DNA from: Niallia alba
GTDB lineage: Bacteria > Bacillota > Bacilli > Bacillales > Cytobacillaceae
NCBI RefSeq assembly: GCF_012933555.1
Contig: NZ_JABBPK010000001.1
Coordinates: 1,652,001 to 1,716,000, forward strand
Length of the DNA: 64,000 bases
Reading direction: 5' to 3'
This document shows, in pieces, positions 34,175-44,241 of this stretch; position 1 is the first letter of the stretch; each line of letters starts with the position of its first letter. A model generated the notes under the pieces. The model was not told the origin of the DNA and did not search any database. It saw only the letters and a list, made by a program, of their open reading frames with translations. The position numbers and the translations under genes are program-made.

Positions 34175-36256
34175 TTGCTAGATGAAAGAGCATACATCAT
34201 TATCCAAAAAATTATGGAACGCCCATTTATAGAAAAGCAAAATTTACAAGAGCAAACGAAATTAACGCAAAGACAAATTGATTATAGCTTGGAAAAAATA
34301 AATAGTTGGTTAGAATCACATAAGAAAAAACCAATCGAAATAAATAGCTATAATCAAATTTCTGTTGATTATGAAACACGGGAACTATTAATAAATGAGG
34401 TATCCAATACTATTCCAGTTGATGAATATGTATTAAGTAGTGAGGAACGTATGCAATATATGTTTCTCTATCTTTTCATAAACATAGATTACCTATCCAC
34501 AAACCATTTCATTGATGCTTTAAAAGTTGGCAAAACAACGATAATGAGTGATTTAAAAGCTTTAACATCTAAATTACAACGTATGGGAATTTCCTTGGAA
34601 TACAATCGGAAGCAAGGATATCATCTGGTAGGGAATGAGAGTGAGATTCGCTATTTAGGATTAAAATTAATCGTAAAAGAATTAAATACAAATAATAACA
34701 CAAAATTATTTGGCTATTTTTTGCGGGAAAATCAACTGGAAAGCTATGCACATATGAAACAGATTGTATTGTTTTATTCGAACAAACACAATATCATTTT
34801 TATCGAGAATAGGTTAACAGAATTTATTTATTCCTTTCTATTATTAAAGACAAGATTACAAAAAGTAGAATCTCTTCATTTGACCCATAAATGGAGATCG
34901 ATTAAATCTACAAAAGAATATAATTTTGCAGAAGAATTATTATCATTTTATCATATAAAAAAGGAAGAAAATATTTGTTATTTAACATCTTGGGTATTAG
35001 GTCTAACATTAGGTGAGGCTGATGAATATCGCGAAGACTATCCCCTCGTTATGGACTTAGTGGAACATATCCGAATGCGATTTGAATCTTTTTCGGGAAT
35101 TCGCTTTGAACATCCAAGAGAAGTGTCTAAGCAAATTTTTAGGCACTTCCGATCCGTTTATTACAGGTTGCTTTTTCATTTACCGATTGTTAATCCACTC
35201 TATGAGAAAATCATAGAGGAATACAATAATCTATACACTATAGTTAATGAAACGTTGAAACCACTTAGCGCACTATTCAAACATCCTATCCCTGCAGAAG
35301 AAGTTGCGTATTTGACAATTCATTTTGCATCTTTATCAAGAAATGAAAGAGAAGGTAAGGCAAACAAAAAAGTAGGATTAATTGTTTGCCCAAATGGAGT
35401 TGGTAGTTCATCTATTACACATACTGTTTTGAAGTCTATTTTTCCAGAATTCGCTTTTTTAGCACCTATTGAAACAGAGCAATTGGATAAAATAGATGTC
35501 GATTATGATTTGTTATTTTCTACTGTACCGGATATTCGCTTATTCTATACCAAAAAACCCGTTTTTATTGTAAGTCCTGTAATGGACACAGCAGAAAAAT
35601 ACCGGTTAATAAGAGATGTTTACACAGAGCTAGGGAATTCCTTTTTCAAATTACCTAGTGTAGAACTAATTACTCAAATTGTGGAAAAGTATGCAGTGGT
35701 GAAAGAAAAAGAGCAAATGAAAAGAGAGTTATATGAATACTTCGTAGTAAATGAAAAAGTAGAACTAAAAAAAGATCAAGGACCAAAATTGAGTGAGATT
35801 ATCTCTCCAGAGCTTATTCAGTTGCACGTATTGGCAAATAATTGGGAGGATGCCATTCGTTTATCTGCATTACCATTGTTACATGAAAAAAGAATTACAG
35901 AAAATTATATTCAGAAAATGATAGAAAATGCCAGAAAAGATGGTCCTTATATGGTAATAATGCCAAACGTTGCGCTTCCCCATGCAAGACCTTCGGATGG
36001 CGTAAATCAATTATCGATTAGTATAGCTGTTTTAAATGAACCAGTATATTTTGATAAATATACTAATAAGCCAGTTCGATTTGTATTCTGTTTGGCAGCC
36101 ATTAATCAGGAATTTCACTTAAATGCTCTTTCGCAGTTAGTTCAACTGTTGGAAAAGGAGGAATTTTATCATATTTTAAAAACAAGTAAAACTTCCCAAG
36201 AGGTTTTCAATTATATATGTTGCCAGGAAGAAAGAAATGTAAAAGTTGCTCCATGA
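34175..36256 (+). CDS. PRD-containing, PTS-regulated transcription activator (LicR/MtlR type)
   Basis: 693 aa, TTG start with TGGAG 8 nt ahead. N-terminal helix-turn-helix parts, PRD region about 290-395, EIIB-like domain with C405 (VCPNGVGSS), and C-terminal EIIA domain with H603 (NVALPHARP). PTS phosphorylation of these sites would couple activity to sugar flux. The most likely target is the operon immediately upstream. Its EIIA domain is a sequence relative of the operon's first gene. Confidence 0.9.
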   Translation: MLDERAYIIIQKIMERPFIEKQNLQEQTKLTQRQIDYSLEKINSWLESHKKKPIEINSYNQISVDYETRELLINEVSNTIPVDEYVLSSEERMQYMFLYLFINIDYLSTNHFIDALKVGKTTIMSDLKALTSKLQRMGISLEYNRKQGYHLVGNESEIRYLGLKLIVKELNTNNNTKLFGYFLRENQLESYAHMKQIVLFYSNKHNIIFIENRLTEFIYSFLLLKTRLQKVESLHLTHKWRSIKSTKEYNFAEELLSFYHIKKEENICYLTSWVLGLTLGEADEYREDYPLVMDLVEHIRMRFESFSGIRFEHPREVSKQIFRHFRSVYYRLLFHLPIVNPLYEKIIEEYNNLYTIVNETLKPLSALFKHPIPAEEVAYLTIHFASLSRNEREGKANKKVGLIVCPNGVGSSSITHTVLKSIFPEFAFLAPIETEQLDKIDVDYDLLFSTVPDIRLFYTKKPVFIVSPVMDTAEKYRLIRDVYTELGNSFFKLPSVELITQIVEKYAVVKEKEQMKRELYEYFVVNEKVELKKDQGPKLSEIISPELIQLHVLANNWEDAIRLSALPLLHEKRITENYIQKMIENARKDGPYMVIMPNVALPHARPSDGVNQLSISIAVLNEPVYFDKYTNKPVRFVFCLAAINQEFHLNALSQLVQLLEKEEFYHILKTSKTSQEVFNYICCQEERNVKVAP

Positions 36257-36284
36257 ACAGAAAGAAGGCTTGTAGCTTTACAGG

Positions 36285-36324
36285 AATGCAAGGCACCAAA
36301 TAAGATAAGTTGGTGCTTTGCGTT
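36285..36324 (+). terminator. Hairpin after the PRD regulator gene
   Basis: AATGCAAGGCACCAA and TTGGTGCTTTGCGTT pair with two weak positions around a 10-nt loop. The T-run after it is poor, so termination strength is uncertain. Confidence 0.45.
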
Positions 36325-36374
36325 ATTGGTGACTGTATTTGGTATGAGTAAAATGTTTGTGGGAGAATAAATAT

Positions 36375-36420
36375 CCTTTTTGTCTAGTTGGGGGACGAGT
36401 CCCCCAACTAGACAAAAAGG
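36375..36420. terminator. Perfect 22-bp-arm palindrome inside the IS left end
   Basis: The arms, with cores TAGTTGGGGGAC and GTCCCCCAACTA and outer CCTTTTTG/CAAAAAGG, match perfectly around a 2-nt centre. Run of A/T on both sides allows termination in either direction. A likely role is shielding the transposase from outside transcription. Confidence 0.6.
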
Positions 36421-36526
36421 CCACCAAGCGAAAGCGCGGTAGCTGGAAAAAATTAAGTATTAAAAAAGAGAGCTTCCTTTTGTAAAGTAGAGTTTGACTA
36501 GAACACTACGAAAAGGAGAGGCTCTC

Positions 36527-37864
36527 ATGAATCAATGTAACACAAAAATGCCATCATTAAAAGAATTGGAAAAAACTTTATTTCGAACACTACAAATGAC
36601 GTTTCAAGAAATCCTTATTCAAACGTTAGAAAATTGGGATCAAGAGATTGCCAAGCAACGAGACAAAAGAAGATTTGCTTTACGTGATAAACGAGAAATA
36701 CGATTAGATACAGCGTTTGGAGCTGTGGAGCTGAAGCGTAATTATTATTTTGATCGTGTGACTAAAAAATATATTTGTCTATTAGATCACTATTTACAGT
36801 TTCAGGGGAATAAGGGATTTAGTCCGCTACTAGAAGAATGGGGGTTAGAACTAGCGACGAATGGCTCCTCCTATCGAAAGGCGGTGGAAACGTTCGAACA
36901 ATTTTTAGGCTATTCGGCGATGAGCCACGAAGCATTACGGCAACATCTTCTTCAAACAAGCGTACTTCCCGCTAAGGAAAAACGCCCTTTTCAAAAGGTA
37001 TTGTTTGTCGAAGTAGATGGATTATATGTGAAGAGTCAAGAAAAGAAAAAGCGTGGATGGGAGTTGAAATTCGCCGCTGTACACGAGGGATGGAAAGAAA
37101 ACGGAAAGCGAATCAGGCTCCGAAATAAAAGGCATTTTCTTTATGAAGGAAAAGAACCCTTTTGGGAAGCCTTTGAAACGTTCTTACAGAATCATTATGC
37201 GTATGATCCTACCCAAACCTTGCTTATTATTAATGGTGATGGAGCAGGCTGGATAACGGCATGTCGGGAGTATTTTCGGGAACGCGCCTTTTTCACCATG
37301 GACCGTTTTCATGTCGCTCGTTCGATGAAGCAACTAATGAAGAGCCATCCTTGATACCGCTACATGAAAAGAGCGTTAAGAAACTATCAGGTAGAAACAT
37401 TACTTCTAGAGTTGAATAGCGCAGTAGGAACAATGGATACACCAGAAAAAGAAGAAAAACTAGAGCATTTCCTTGCCTTTTTAACGCATCATCAGGAAAC
37501 CATAAAAGATTACCGTAGTTGGTTACAGGAAAAAGGTGTGGACACGACAGCGTATCGTCCAATGGGAAGTGCAGAGGCGATGATGAATCAATTAGCCAAA
37601 CGATTAAAGAATGGAAGAGCATGGAGCAAAAAAGGGGTCATGAGCATGGCACGTTTGTGGATTGGGTTGAAGGATGATCTATCTATCCAAACGATATATG
37701 GAAAATGGGAAAAAGCCACGGAAAAATCAAAGAAAGAGCATCGACCGAAAAGAAAAATACCCACAAAATTAGTAACAGAAACCGTGCGTCAGAACATGCC
37801 ATACTTAAATCAAGCGATTGGAAAACCCGTTCACTTTGCCTTACAGGGATTAAAAGGTTTTTAA
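36527..37864 (+). pseudogene. ISLre2-family transposase with premature TGA
   Basis: Starts at ATG 36527 with AAAGGAGAGG ahead. Reads MNQCNTKMPSLKELEKTLF to KQLMKSHP, then TGA at 37352-37354, then in the same frame YRYMKRALRNYQVETLLLELNSAVG to the end ALQGLKGF. RPMGSAEAMMNQLAKR and VDGLYVKSQEKKKRG are ISLre2 hallmarks. One C-to-T change (CGA to TGA) explains the break; all other parts are intact, so inactivation is recent. Confidence 0.88.
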
Positions 37865-38004
37865 AAAATGAGAGAATCAACAGTTGGAAGAACAAAACCA
37901 ATTGGAAAGCGGATACAAACTTAGAGGTTTTACTTTATAAAAAAGGGAGCTAAAAAAACTCCCACAAAAACTTGACTCAATCCAGCATTAGGCATAGCAA
38001 ATCA

Positions 38005-41000
38005 ATTTATATCCCACTACGTTCAGATAAAAGGAAGCGAATTACAGTATGCATTTTTAGGATCATTCAAATTTATATCCCACTACGTTCAGATAAAAGT
38101 ATTATGATGAAAGTTCAAAGAATGTACATCTATACAAATTTATATCCCACTACGTTCAGATAAAAGGTATAAATTGCCTAAAGAACCACCAAAGCATCCA
38201 ACAAATTTATATCCCACTACGTTCAGATAAAAGTGAAGGTCGTGAAGACATGGGTATTCATCTTGATATTTCATTTATATCCCACTACGTTCAGATAAAA
38301 GAAGTGATGCCAGAAGAAGTTTTGTTACCAGATATACATTTATATCCCACTACGTTCAGATAAAAGACCTACTACAAGTTCTTTTGATATTGTTGATCCT
38401 AGATTTATATCCCACTACGTTCAGATAAAAGAGTGCTAACCGTAATGAGACAAATTGGGTACAATTATCATTTATATCCCACTACGTTCAGATAAAAGTT
38501 TGATTATATATTTTATCCCCAGTTTTTAAATCTAATTTATATCCCACTACGTTCAGATAAAAGTACATGAGTGAGTTCCTAAGACCTCTACTACACACAT
38601 TTATATCCCACTACGTTCAGATAAAAGATACTAATCAATCAGATATGAAAAATGTTAAAGTAATTTATATCCCACTACGTTCAGATAAAAGTGAGTTAAT
38701 TCAATGACACTAGAAGAATTTAAATCAATTTATATCCCACTACGTTCAGATAAAAGGAACTGGTATTCCATGATAAAGGGTTTTTATGATAAATTTATAT
38801 CCCACTACGTTCAGATAAAAGTATCTACCTACAAATATACAAACGTACTTTACAAACATTTATATCCCACTACGTTCAGATAAAAGCACAAAAGGCGTAA
38901 CGATTCATTCGCCATATCCAAAATTTATATCCCACTACGTTCAGATAAAAGCTAGTGCAACGGGGAGAGCTGAACGCAGTGGACTGTAATTTATATCCCA
39001 CTACGTTCAGATAAAAGGTTAAGAGATAAGTTTAAAACACTTGGTTATACATAATTTATATCCCACTACGTTCAGATAAAAGTTAGAATCAGAAAGATTT
39101 AAAGTAGAGTTTACTCAATTTATATCCCACTACGTTCAGATAAAAGAAAGACATAAGAAGTATATTGAGGATATGTTAGAATCATTTATATCCCACTACG
39201 TTCAGATAAAAGAAACATTGGAAACTTGGTACAGTAGCGTTCACACGAATTTATATCCCACTACGTTCAGATAAAAGCCAAAAGGCAAATACTATGTCTT
39301 TAATGAATCCCAATTTATATCCCACTACGTTCAGATAAAAGTAGAGCTTGTTTGTACTTCTTTTGACGTTGTCTTAGATTTATATCCCACTACGTTCAGA
39401 TAAAAGTTTTTTAAGTCAACAGTTTTTTCTTCAGCTTTCAAAAATTTATATCCCACTACGTTCAGATAAAAGCTCGAATAGGCTTTAAGCCTTTATCATT
39501 CATTTCATATTTATATCCCACTACGTTCAGATAAAAGAATAAAACTATAAATCATAAAGGTGGAATTATTAAATTTATATCCCACTACGTTCAGATAAAA
39601 GAATAATTCTGATGTTCGTTGCACTATGTGGAATGGTATTTATATCCCACTACGTTCAGATAAAAGGGTGAGGGTGCTATAGTTAAAGTTGTAGCTGGTT
39701 CTGCATTTATATCCCACTACGTTCAGATAAAAGCGGAGAGAAGGCACGAACATTAACGCAATATCTACAATTTATATCCCACTACGTTCAGATAAAAGAA
39801 CTATTTTAGGTTCTGATTATTTACTTCAATTCTTATTTATATCCCACTACGTTCAGATAAAAGTGCATTAGCTGCTCTGCCTCTTCTTCGGTTAATCCGA
39901 TTTATATCCCACTACGTTCAGATAAAAGCATAATTGTTGTTTATGACGCTTGAGGCATTGACTGATTTATATCCCACTACGTTCAGATAAAAGCGTTGGA
40001 TCAACTGGCGGTGGAGTCGGTTCTCCTGGATTTATATCCCACTACGTTCAGATAAAAGGAAAAACCACCAAAGCATCCAAGCTAAAATAATTAAATTTAT
40101 ATCCCACTACGTTCAGATAAAAGGCTCTGATCTCTACAGTATTATCATGAATTTTATTAATTTATATCCCACTACGTTCAGATAAAAGATAGTTGAGCGT
40201 ATAGACGTTTATCAGTTTGTTTGAAATTTATATCCCACTACGTTCAGATAAAAGAAAAATTGATGTTGGAATTGACAAACGTTCTACTAAATTTATATCC
40301 CACTACGTTCAGATAAAAGGCGGGGGAGGATAATGTTTGATTTTGTAGGTGATTTGTTATTTATATCCCACTACGTTCAGATAAAAGTAATAAAAATTTT
40401 CTTGTTTATACAAGACATTCTGAATTTATATCCCACTACGTTCAGATAAAAGTACTTGGATGCCTTATATTCGTGGTTTCATAATAATATTTATATCCCA
40501 CTACGTTCAGATAAAAGAAAAAATTGATGTTGGAATTGACAAACGTTCTACTAAATTTATATCCCACTACGTTCAGATAAAAGGTTGTAATGATTTTAGG
40601 ATATGCAATCGCAATACCATTTATATCCCACTACGTTCAGATAAAAGTTAGAGATGGCAGCCAAAAGTGACGTTTTAAAATCATTTATATCCCACTACGT
40701 TCAGATAAAAGGGTCGTGGTGATTATACCATTGCTCCAATTGTTCCTGAATTTATATCCCACTACGTTCAGATAAAAGTTGATTAGCTAAAAGTAAGATT
40801 TCTTCATCTCTCATTTTATTTATATCCCACTACGTTCAGATAAAAGAAAAGGTAATAATAGTTATATAGATTATGATAAACTATTTATATCCCACTACGT
40901 TCAGATAAAAGTACTTTTACAAGTGATGGAATACATCCTAATACTTTATTTATATCCCACTACGTTCAGATAAAAGAAAGATAGTTGGACTTATGCTAGT

Positions 41001-42798
41001 TTACAAGCTTCTACATTTATATCCCACTACGTTCAGATAAAAGTCAAAAACATGATTAGAAGAAATAGTTTTTAATTCAATTTATATCCCACTACGTTCA
41101 GATAAAAGGGGAAGTTCTAATGGCAGAAGCAAGAAGTATCGCTCATTTATATCCCACTACGTTCAGATAAAAGACATCATCCGCACTTCAATGAAGTGAA
41201 GCTTATTTCATTTATATCCCACTACGTTCAGATAAAAGTGAAATGCATTGGGAATCCTTCTTCCTTTTTTCATCCCATTTATATCCCACTACGTTCAGAT
41301 AAAAGGGATCTGCAGAACGACCTTCTGGGTTATCTTCTTCATCATTTATATCCCACTACGTTCAGATAAAAGAATATAGTTTAGAGATTGAGTAATTCTA
41401 TCTCCGTCAATTTATATCCCACTACGTTCAGATAAAAGAGAATTTTTAAACCTAAATTCGATAGATCTATCAGTAATTTATATCCCACTACGTTCAGATA
41501 AAAGAATGAATCTATGGTTCGTTTAGTAGTTCTTAGTGCATTTATATCCCACTACGTTCAGATAAAAGCGTATTAGCATTCGGTAAGAAACGATCTCCTA
41601 ACGTATTTATATCCCACTACGTTCAGATAAAAGGCGTCTTCTTGTCGCTGGCTTTTTCGGTTCTTCCTCATTTATATCCCACTACGTTCAGATAAAAGAA
41701 AACATTCCATCAGTATTTAATGAAAGCTGTAATCATTTATATCCCACTACGTTCAGATAAAAGATTCCCCTCAGCATCTTGCCTAGCATCCGTTATTTCA
41801 TTTATATCCCACTACGTTCAGATAAAAGTGATTGGGTTGGTGAGGAACATAATCCATTTACCAGATTTATATCCCACTACGTTCAGATAAAAGTAGAATT
41901 ATTCTCATATGCTTCTATATTTGTCCCCAATTTATATCCCACTACGTTCAGATAAAAGCAAACGGTCAAACATACGACACATTACCGAAAAGGCATTTAT
42001 ATCCCACTACGTTCAGATAAAAGAATCCAACGACATGGTTAATGAATGTATTTACTCCATTTATATCCCACTACGTTCAGATAAAAGCCTTAATTAATGA
42101 TGCGGTTAGAGTCGTACTTTCGTAATTTATATCCCACTACGTTCAGATAAAAGCCTTAATTAATGATGCGGTTAGAGTCGTACTTTCGTAATTTATATCC
42201 CACTACGTTCAGATAAAAGGGAATTATTTACATCTGAACCGGCTGTTTATTTCATATTTATATCCCACTACGTTCAGATAAAAGACTTTTGCAGTTGCAT
42301 TAGAAAATGCGGTTATCAAATTTATATCCCACTACGTTCAGATAAAAGACACGATCGTTATAGAATCATTCACTTAAACGAAATTTATATCCCACTACGT
42401 TCAGATAAAAGGATAGTTGCTCATTTATATTCACTCTCCTAATAAAATTTATATCCCACTACGTTCAGATAAAAGATTTAAGTGAAGACAGCTTGATACA
42501 AGTTGATATCATTTATATCCCACTACGTTCAGATAAAAGTTCTCTTAATCCATAAGGAATTCTTTTGCTTCTATCTATTTATATCCCACTACGTTCAGAT
42601 AAAAGTAAAGAGCAGGATTAATTCCTGTTCTTTTTTTTAATTTATATCCCACTACGTTCAGATAAAAGTTCCACAAAAGATAGTACAGCTTCATTTGAAT
42701 TTACATTTATATCCCACTACGTTCAGATAAAAGTTATTTATCCCCTCTGCTGAGAAGCCACCCATCTTAATTTATATCCCACTACGTTCAGATAAAAG
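38005..42798 (-). CRISPR. CRISPR array 1, 74 repeats and 73 spacers, type I-B
   Basis: Repeats of 29 bp; on the plus strand each begins ATTTATATCCCACTACG and ends TTCAGATAAAAG. Spacers are about 34-39 nt, period about 65. Read in crRNA direction (minus strand) the repeat starts CTTTTATCTGAACG and ends GGGATATAAAT, differing from array 2 at both terminal bases. The leader is at the 42.8-kb end, so newest spacers lie there. Duplicated spacers occur at 42088/42154 (identical neighbours) and 40255/40518. The distal end is perfect in repeat sequence and stops at an IS element. Confidence 0.98.
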
Positions 42799-42900
42799 CC
42801 TCAAATTTATCATACGAAAAACCTATATGTATCAAGGTTTTGAGGCGATTGTTGTTTTAATAATATTTCTCCATTTTGCAGCAAACCTATAGTTGTGTAT
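42799..42900 (-). promoter_or_regulatory. Leader of CRISPR array 1
   Basis: On the minus strand the motifs GCAAAA, AATATT, GCCT and CCTTGATA precede TTTGAGG and the first repeat. CCTTGATA (42837-42830) stands exactly 31 nt from the repeat, as in the leader of array 2. Such shared elements direct spacer insertion and contain the array promoter. Confidence 0.75.
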
Positions 42901-43123
42901 TTTTTTATCTTATAAAAAAGTAAGCAAACCCTTGTCACTTCTATGTTTGAAGCTGTTCTTAATAAAAATAGTTTCGCTGCAGATTTTGAGCGTAATTATA
43001 GTAATTATAATATAGTTGGTTGTCATTTTATATATTTAATCACTGTTTTTGAGACAGGTTATCATTATATATAGTATATTATATTTATTAGTAAATCGGA
43101 ATTTATTTTAGGAGCTGTTTTAG
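42901..43123. other. Divergent region between array 1 leader and WYL gene
   Basis: AT-rich, with TATATAGTATATTAT at about 43070-43084 as likely promoter of the WYL gene. It includes ATTTATTA (43083-43090), which equals the first 8 nt of the mini-CRISPR pseudo-spacer. No gene seen. Confidence 0.4.
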
Positions 43124-44068
43124 GTGAAAATGAATAAGGTGGAAAGACTTTTTAAAATTATTGACTACCTTAGTGCTGGAGATTTTGTAACTGCGGAGGA
43201 ATTGGCTCTTATTACAAAGACATCTAAACGCAATATTTACCGCGATATAAGTGAATTAGAGACTGTTGGTTTCTATTTTCATACTGAGAAAAAAGGCTAT
43301 CTATTATTGGAAAAGCCTATTAAACATAATGTTGGTTTAACAGATAGAGAGTGGCTCTCACTTCTATTAACACAAGCACTTCCAAAGCAAAATTTGATTT
43401 CAGAAAACTCGATGCTTTCAGAATACAAGGTTGGACGAAAGAAAACAAGCAAAGAAAAAGGATGGAATCGGGTAATTAGTGAACGAATATTACACCATTT
43501 CCTTTATCGTGATAACTATGATGAAAATTTAGTGATTTCGCTTGTCAAGGCTATCGAAAAAAGAAGAAGTTTAATGATTGCTTATTATAGTCCTACAAAT
43601 GAAGTGGAAACAAAAAGAATAATTGATCCCTATTATCTTATCGATAGAGATGATCATTATTATATTGTTGCTTATTGTAATGAAAAAAAGGAGTTTCGTA
43701 ATTTTCGCATAGATCGTATCAGATCATGGCAAATAGAAAAGCAAATCTATGAGTTTCAAGAGGAGTTTTCTATTGATAACCATCTAGCAAATTGGAAAAT
43801 GGATTATACAGATGAAAAAAATAAATTTGTTGTACGATTTAGTAAAAAAGTAGGGAAATACATTAAAGAAAAAAAGTTTTATGATAAGAATGTTATAATA
43901 GAAGAAGAGGAAGATGGTTCAGTAATTTTAACTATTGAAACAATGAGTAAATTATTTTTACGATGGGTAAGGAAATATGGAATGGATGCTGAAGTAATGG
44001 AGCCTCTTCATATAAGAGAGCAGTTAAAGAATGAGTATAAAAAGCTATTGGATATTTATGGGAAATAA
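43124..44068 (+). CDS. WYL-domain transcriptional regulator of the CRISPR-Cas locus
   Basis: 314 aa, GTG start with AGGAG 9 nt ahead. HTH at residues about 5-60 (VERLFKIIDYLSAGDFVTAEELALITKTSKRNIYRDISELE), WYL ligand-binding domain at about 145-220 (SLMIAYYSPTNEVETKRIIDPYYLI, FRNFRIDRIRSW), and a C-terminal WCX-like part (WVRKYGMDAEVMEPLHIR). WYL proteins bind nucleic-acid ligands and control several CRISPR systems. Its mRNA seems to continue into the degenerate repeats downstream and stop at the 44180 terminator. A TGAC-N7-GTCA site lies before cas6. Confidence 0.9.
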   Translation: MKMNKVERLFKIIDYLSAGDFVTAEELALITKTSKRNIYRDISELETVGFYFHTEKKGYLLLEKPIKHNVGLTDREWLSLLLTQALPKQNLISENSMLSEYKVGRKKTSKEKGWNRVISERILHHFLYRDNYDENLVISLVKAIEKRRSLMIAYYSPTNEVETKRIIDPYYLIDRDDHYYIVAYCNEKKEFRNFRIDRIRSWQIEKQIYEFQEEFSIDNHLANWKMDYTDEKNKFVVRFSKKVGKYIKEKKFYDKNVIIEEEEDGSVILTIETMSKLFLRWVRKYGMDAEVMEPLHIREQLKNEYKKLLDIYGK

Positions 44069-44154
44069 GTTATATCTGAACAGCCGTGGGATATAAAAAT
44101 TTATTATTATTTCATTAAGCATTAATTTTTATTTGAACGTAGCGGGATAACTAT
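44069..44154 (+). ncRNA. Degenerate mini-CRISPR (repeat-spacer-repeat), CreR/CreA-like crRNA
   Basis: Directly after the WYL stop codon. Pseudo-repeat 1 (44069-44098) reads GTTATATCTGAAC, AGCC, GTGGGATATAAAA; pseudo-repeat 2 (44126-44154) reads TTTTTATTTGAACGTAGC then GGGATAACTAT. Both align with the array repeat over most positions and keep TGAAC and GGGATA. Between them is a 27-nt pseudo-spacer starting ATTTATTATTAT. Cas6 processing would give a crRNA-like RNA with handle ATATAAAA. Known CreA and CreR RNAs of type I systems have this form and silence a promoter through partial base pairing. The assignment here is inference. Confidence 0.7.
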
Positions 44155-44179
44155 CTATTAATTAATTTTTTGCAAGTAG

Positions 44180-44214
44180 TGGAGTAGGGTGATCAATACC
44201 CTACTCCATTTTTT
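44180..44214 (+). terminator. Intrinsic terminator closing the WYL/mini-CRISPR transcript
   Basis: TGGAGTAGGG pairs perfectly with CCCTACTCCA around a 9-nt loop and is followed by TTTTTTGTGTTTTTTT. It separates the WYL unit from cas6. Confidence 0.9.
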
Positions 44215-44241
44215 GTGTTTTTTTGAAAAACATGTGTTCGC

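Larger units (their letters stand above)
36341..37983 (+). mobile_element. ISLre2-family insertion sequence, transposase inactivated
   Basis: Terminal inverted repeats share TTTGTGGGAG: left GAGTAAAATGTTTGTGGGAG (from 36346) and right end, read inward, GAGTCAAGTTTTTGTGGGAG (to about 37978); with outer bases 20 of 25 positions agree. The flanks (ACTGTATTT and AGCATTAGG) show no target duplication. The right end lies 21 bp from the first repeat of CRISPR array 1. Confidence 0.75.

Noticed and set aside
37972-38163. Open frames inside CRISPR array 1 (also 40460-40651 and 41909-42097) reading repeated YIPLRSDK
   Set aside because: They are translations of the repeat units and have no ribosome site or coding character.
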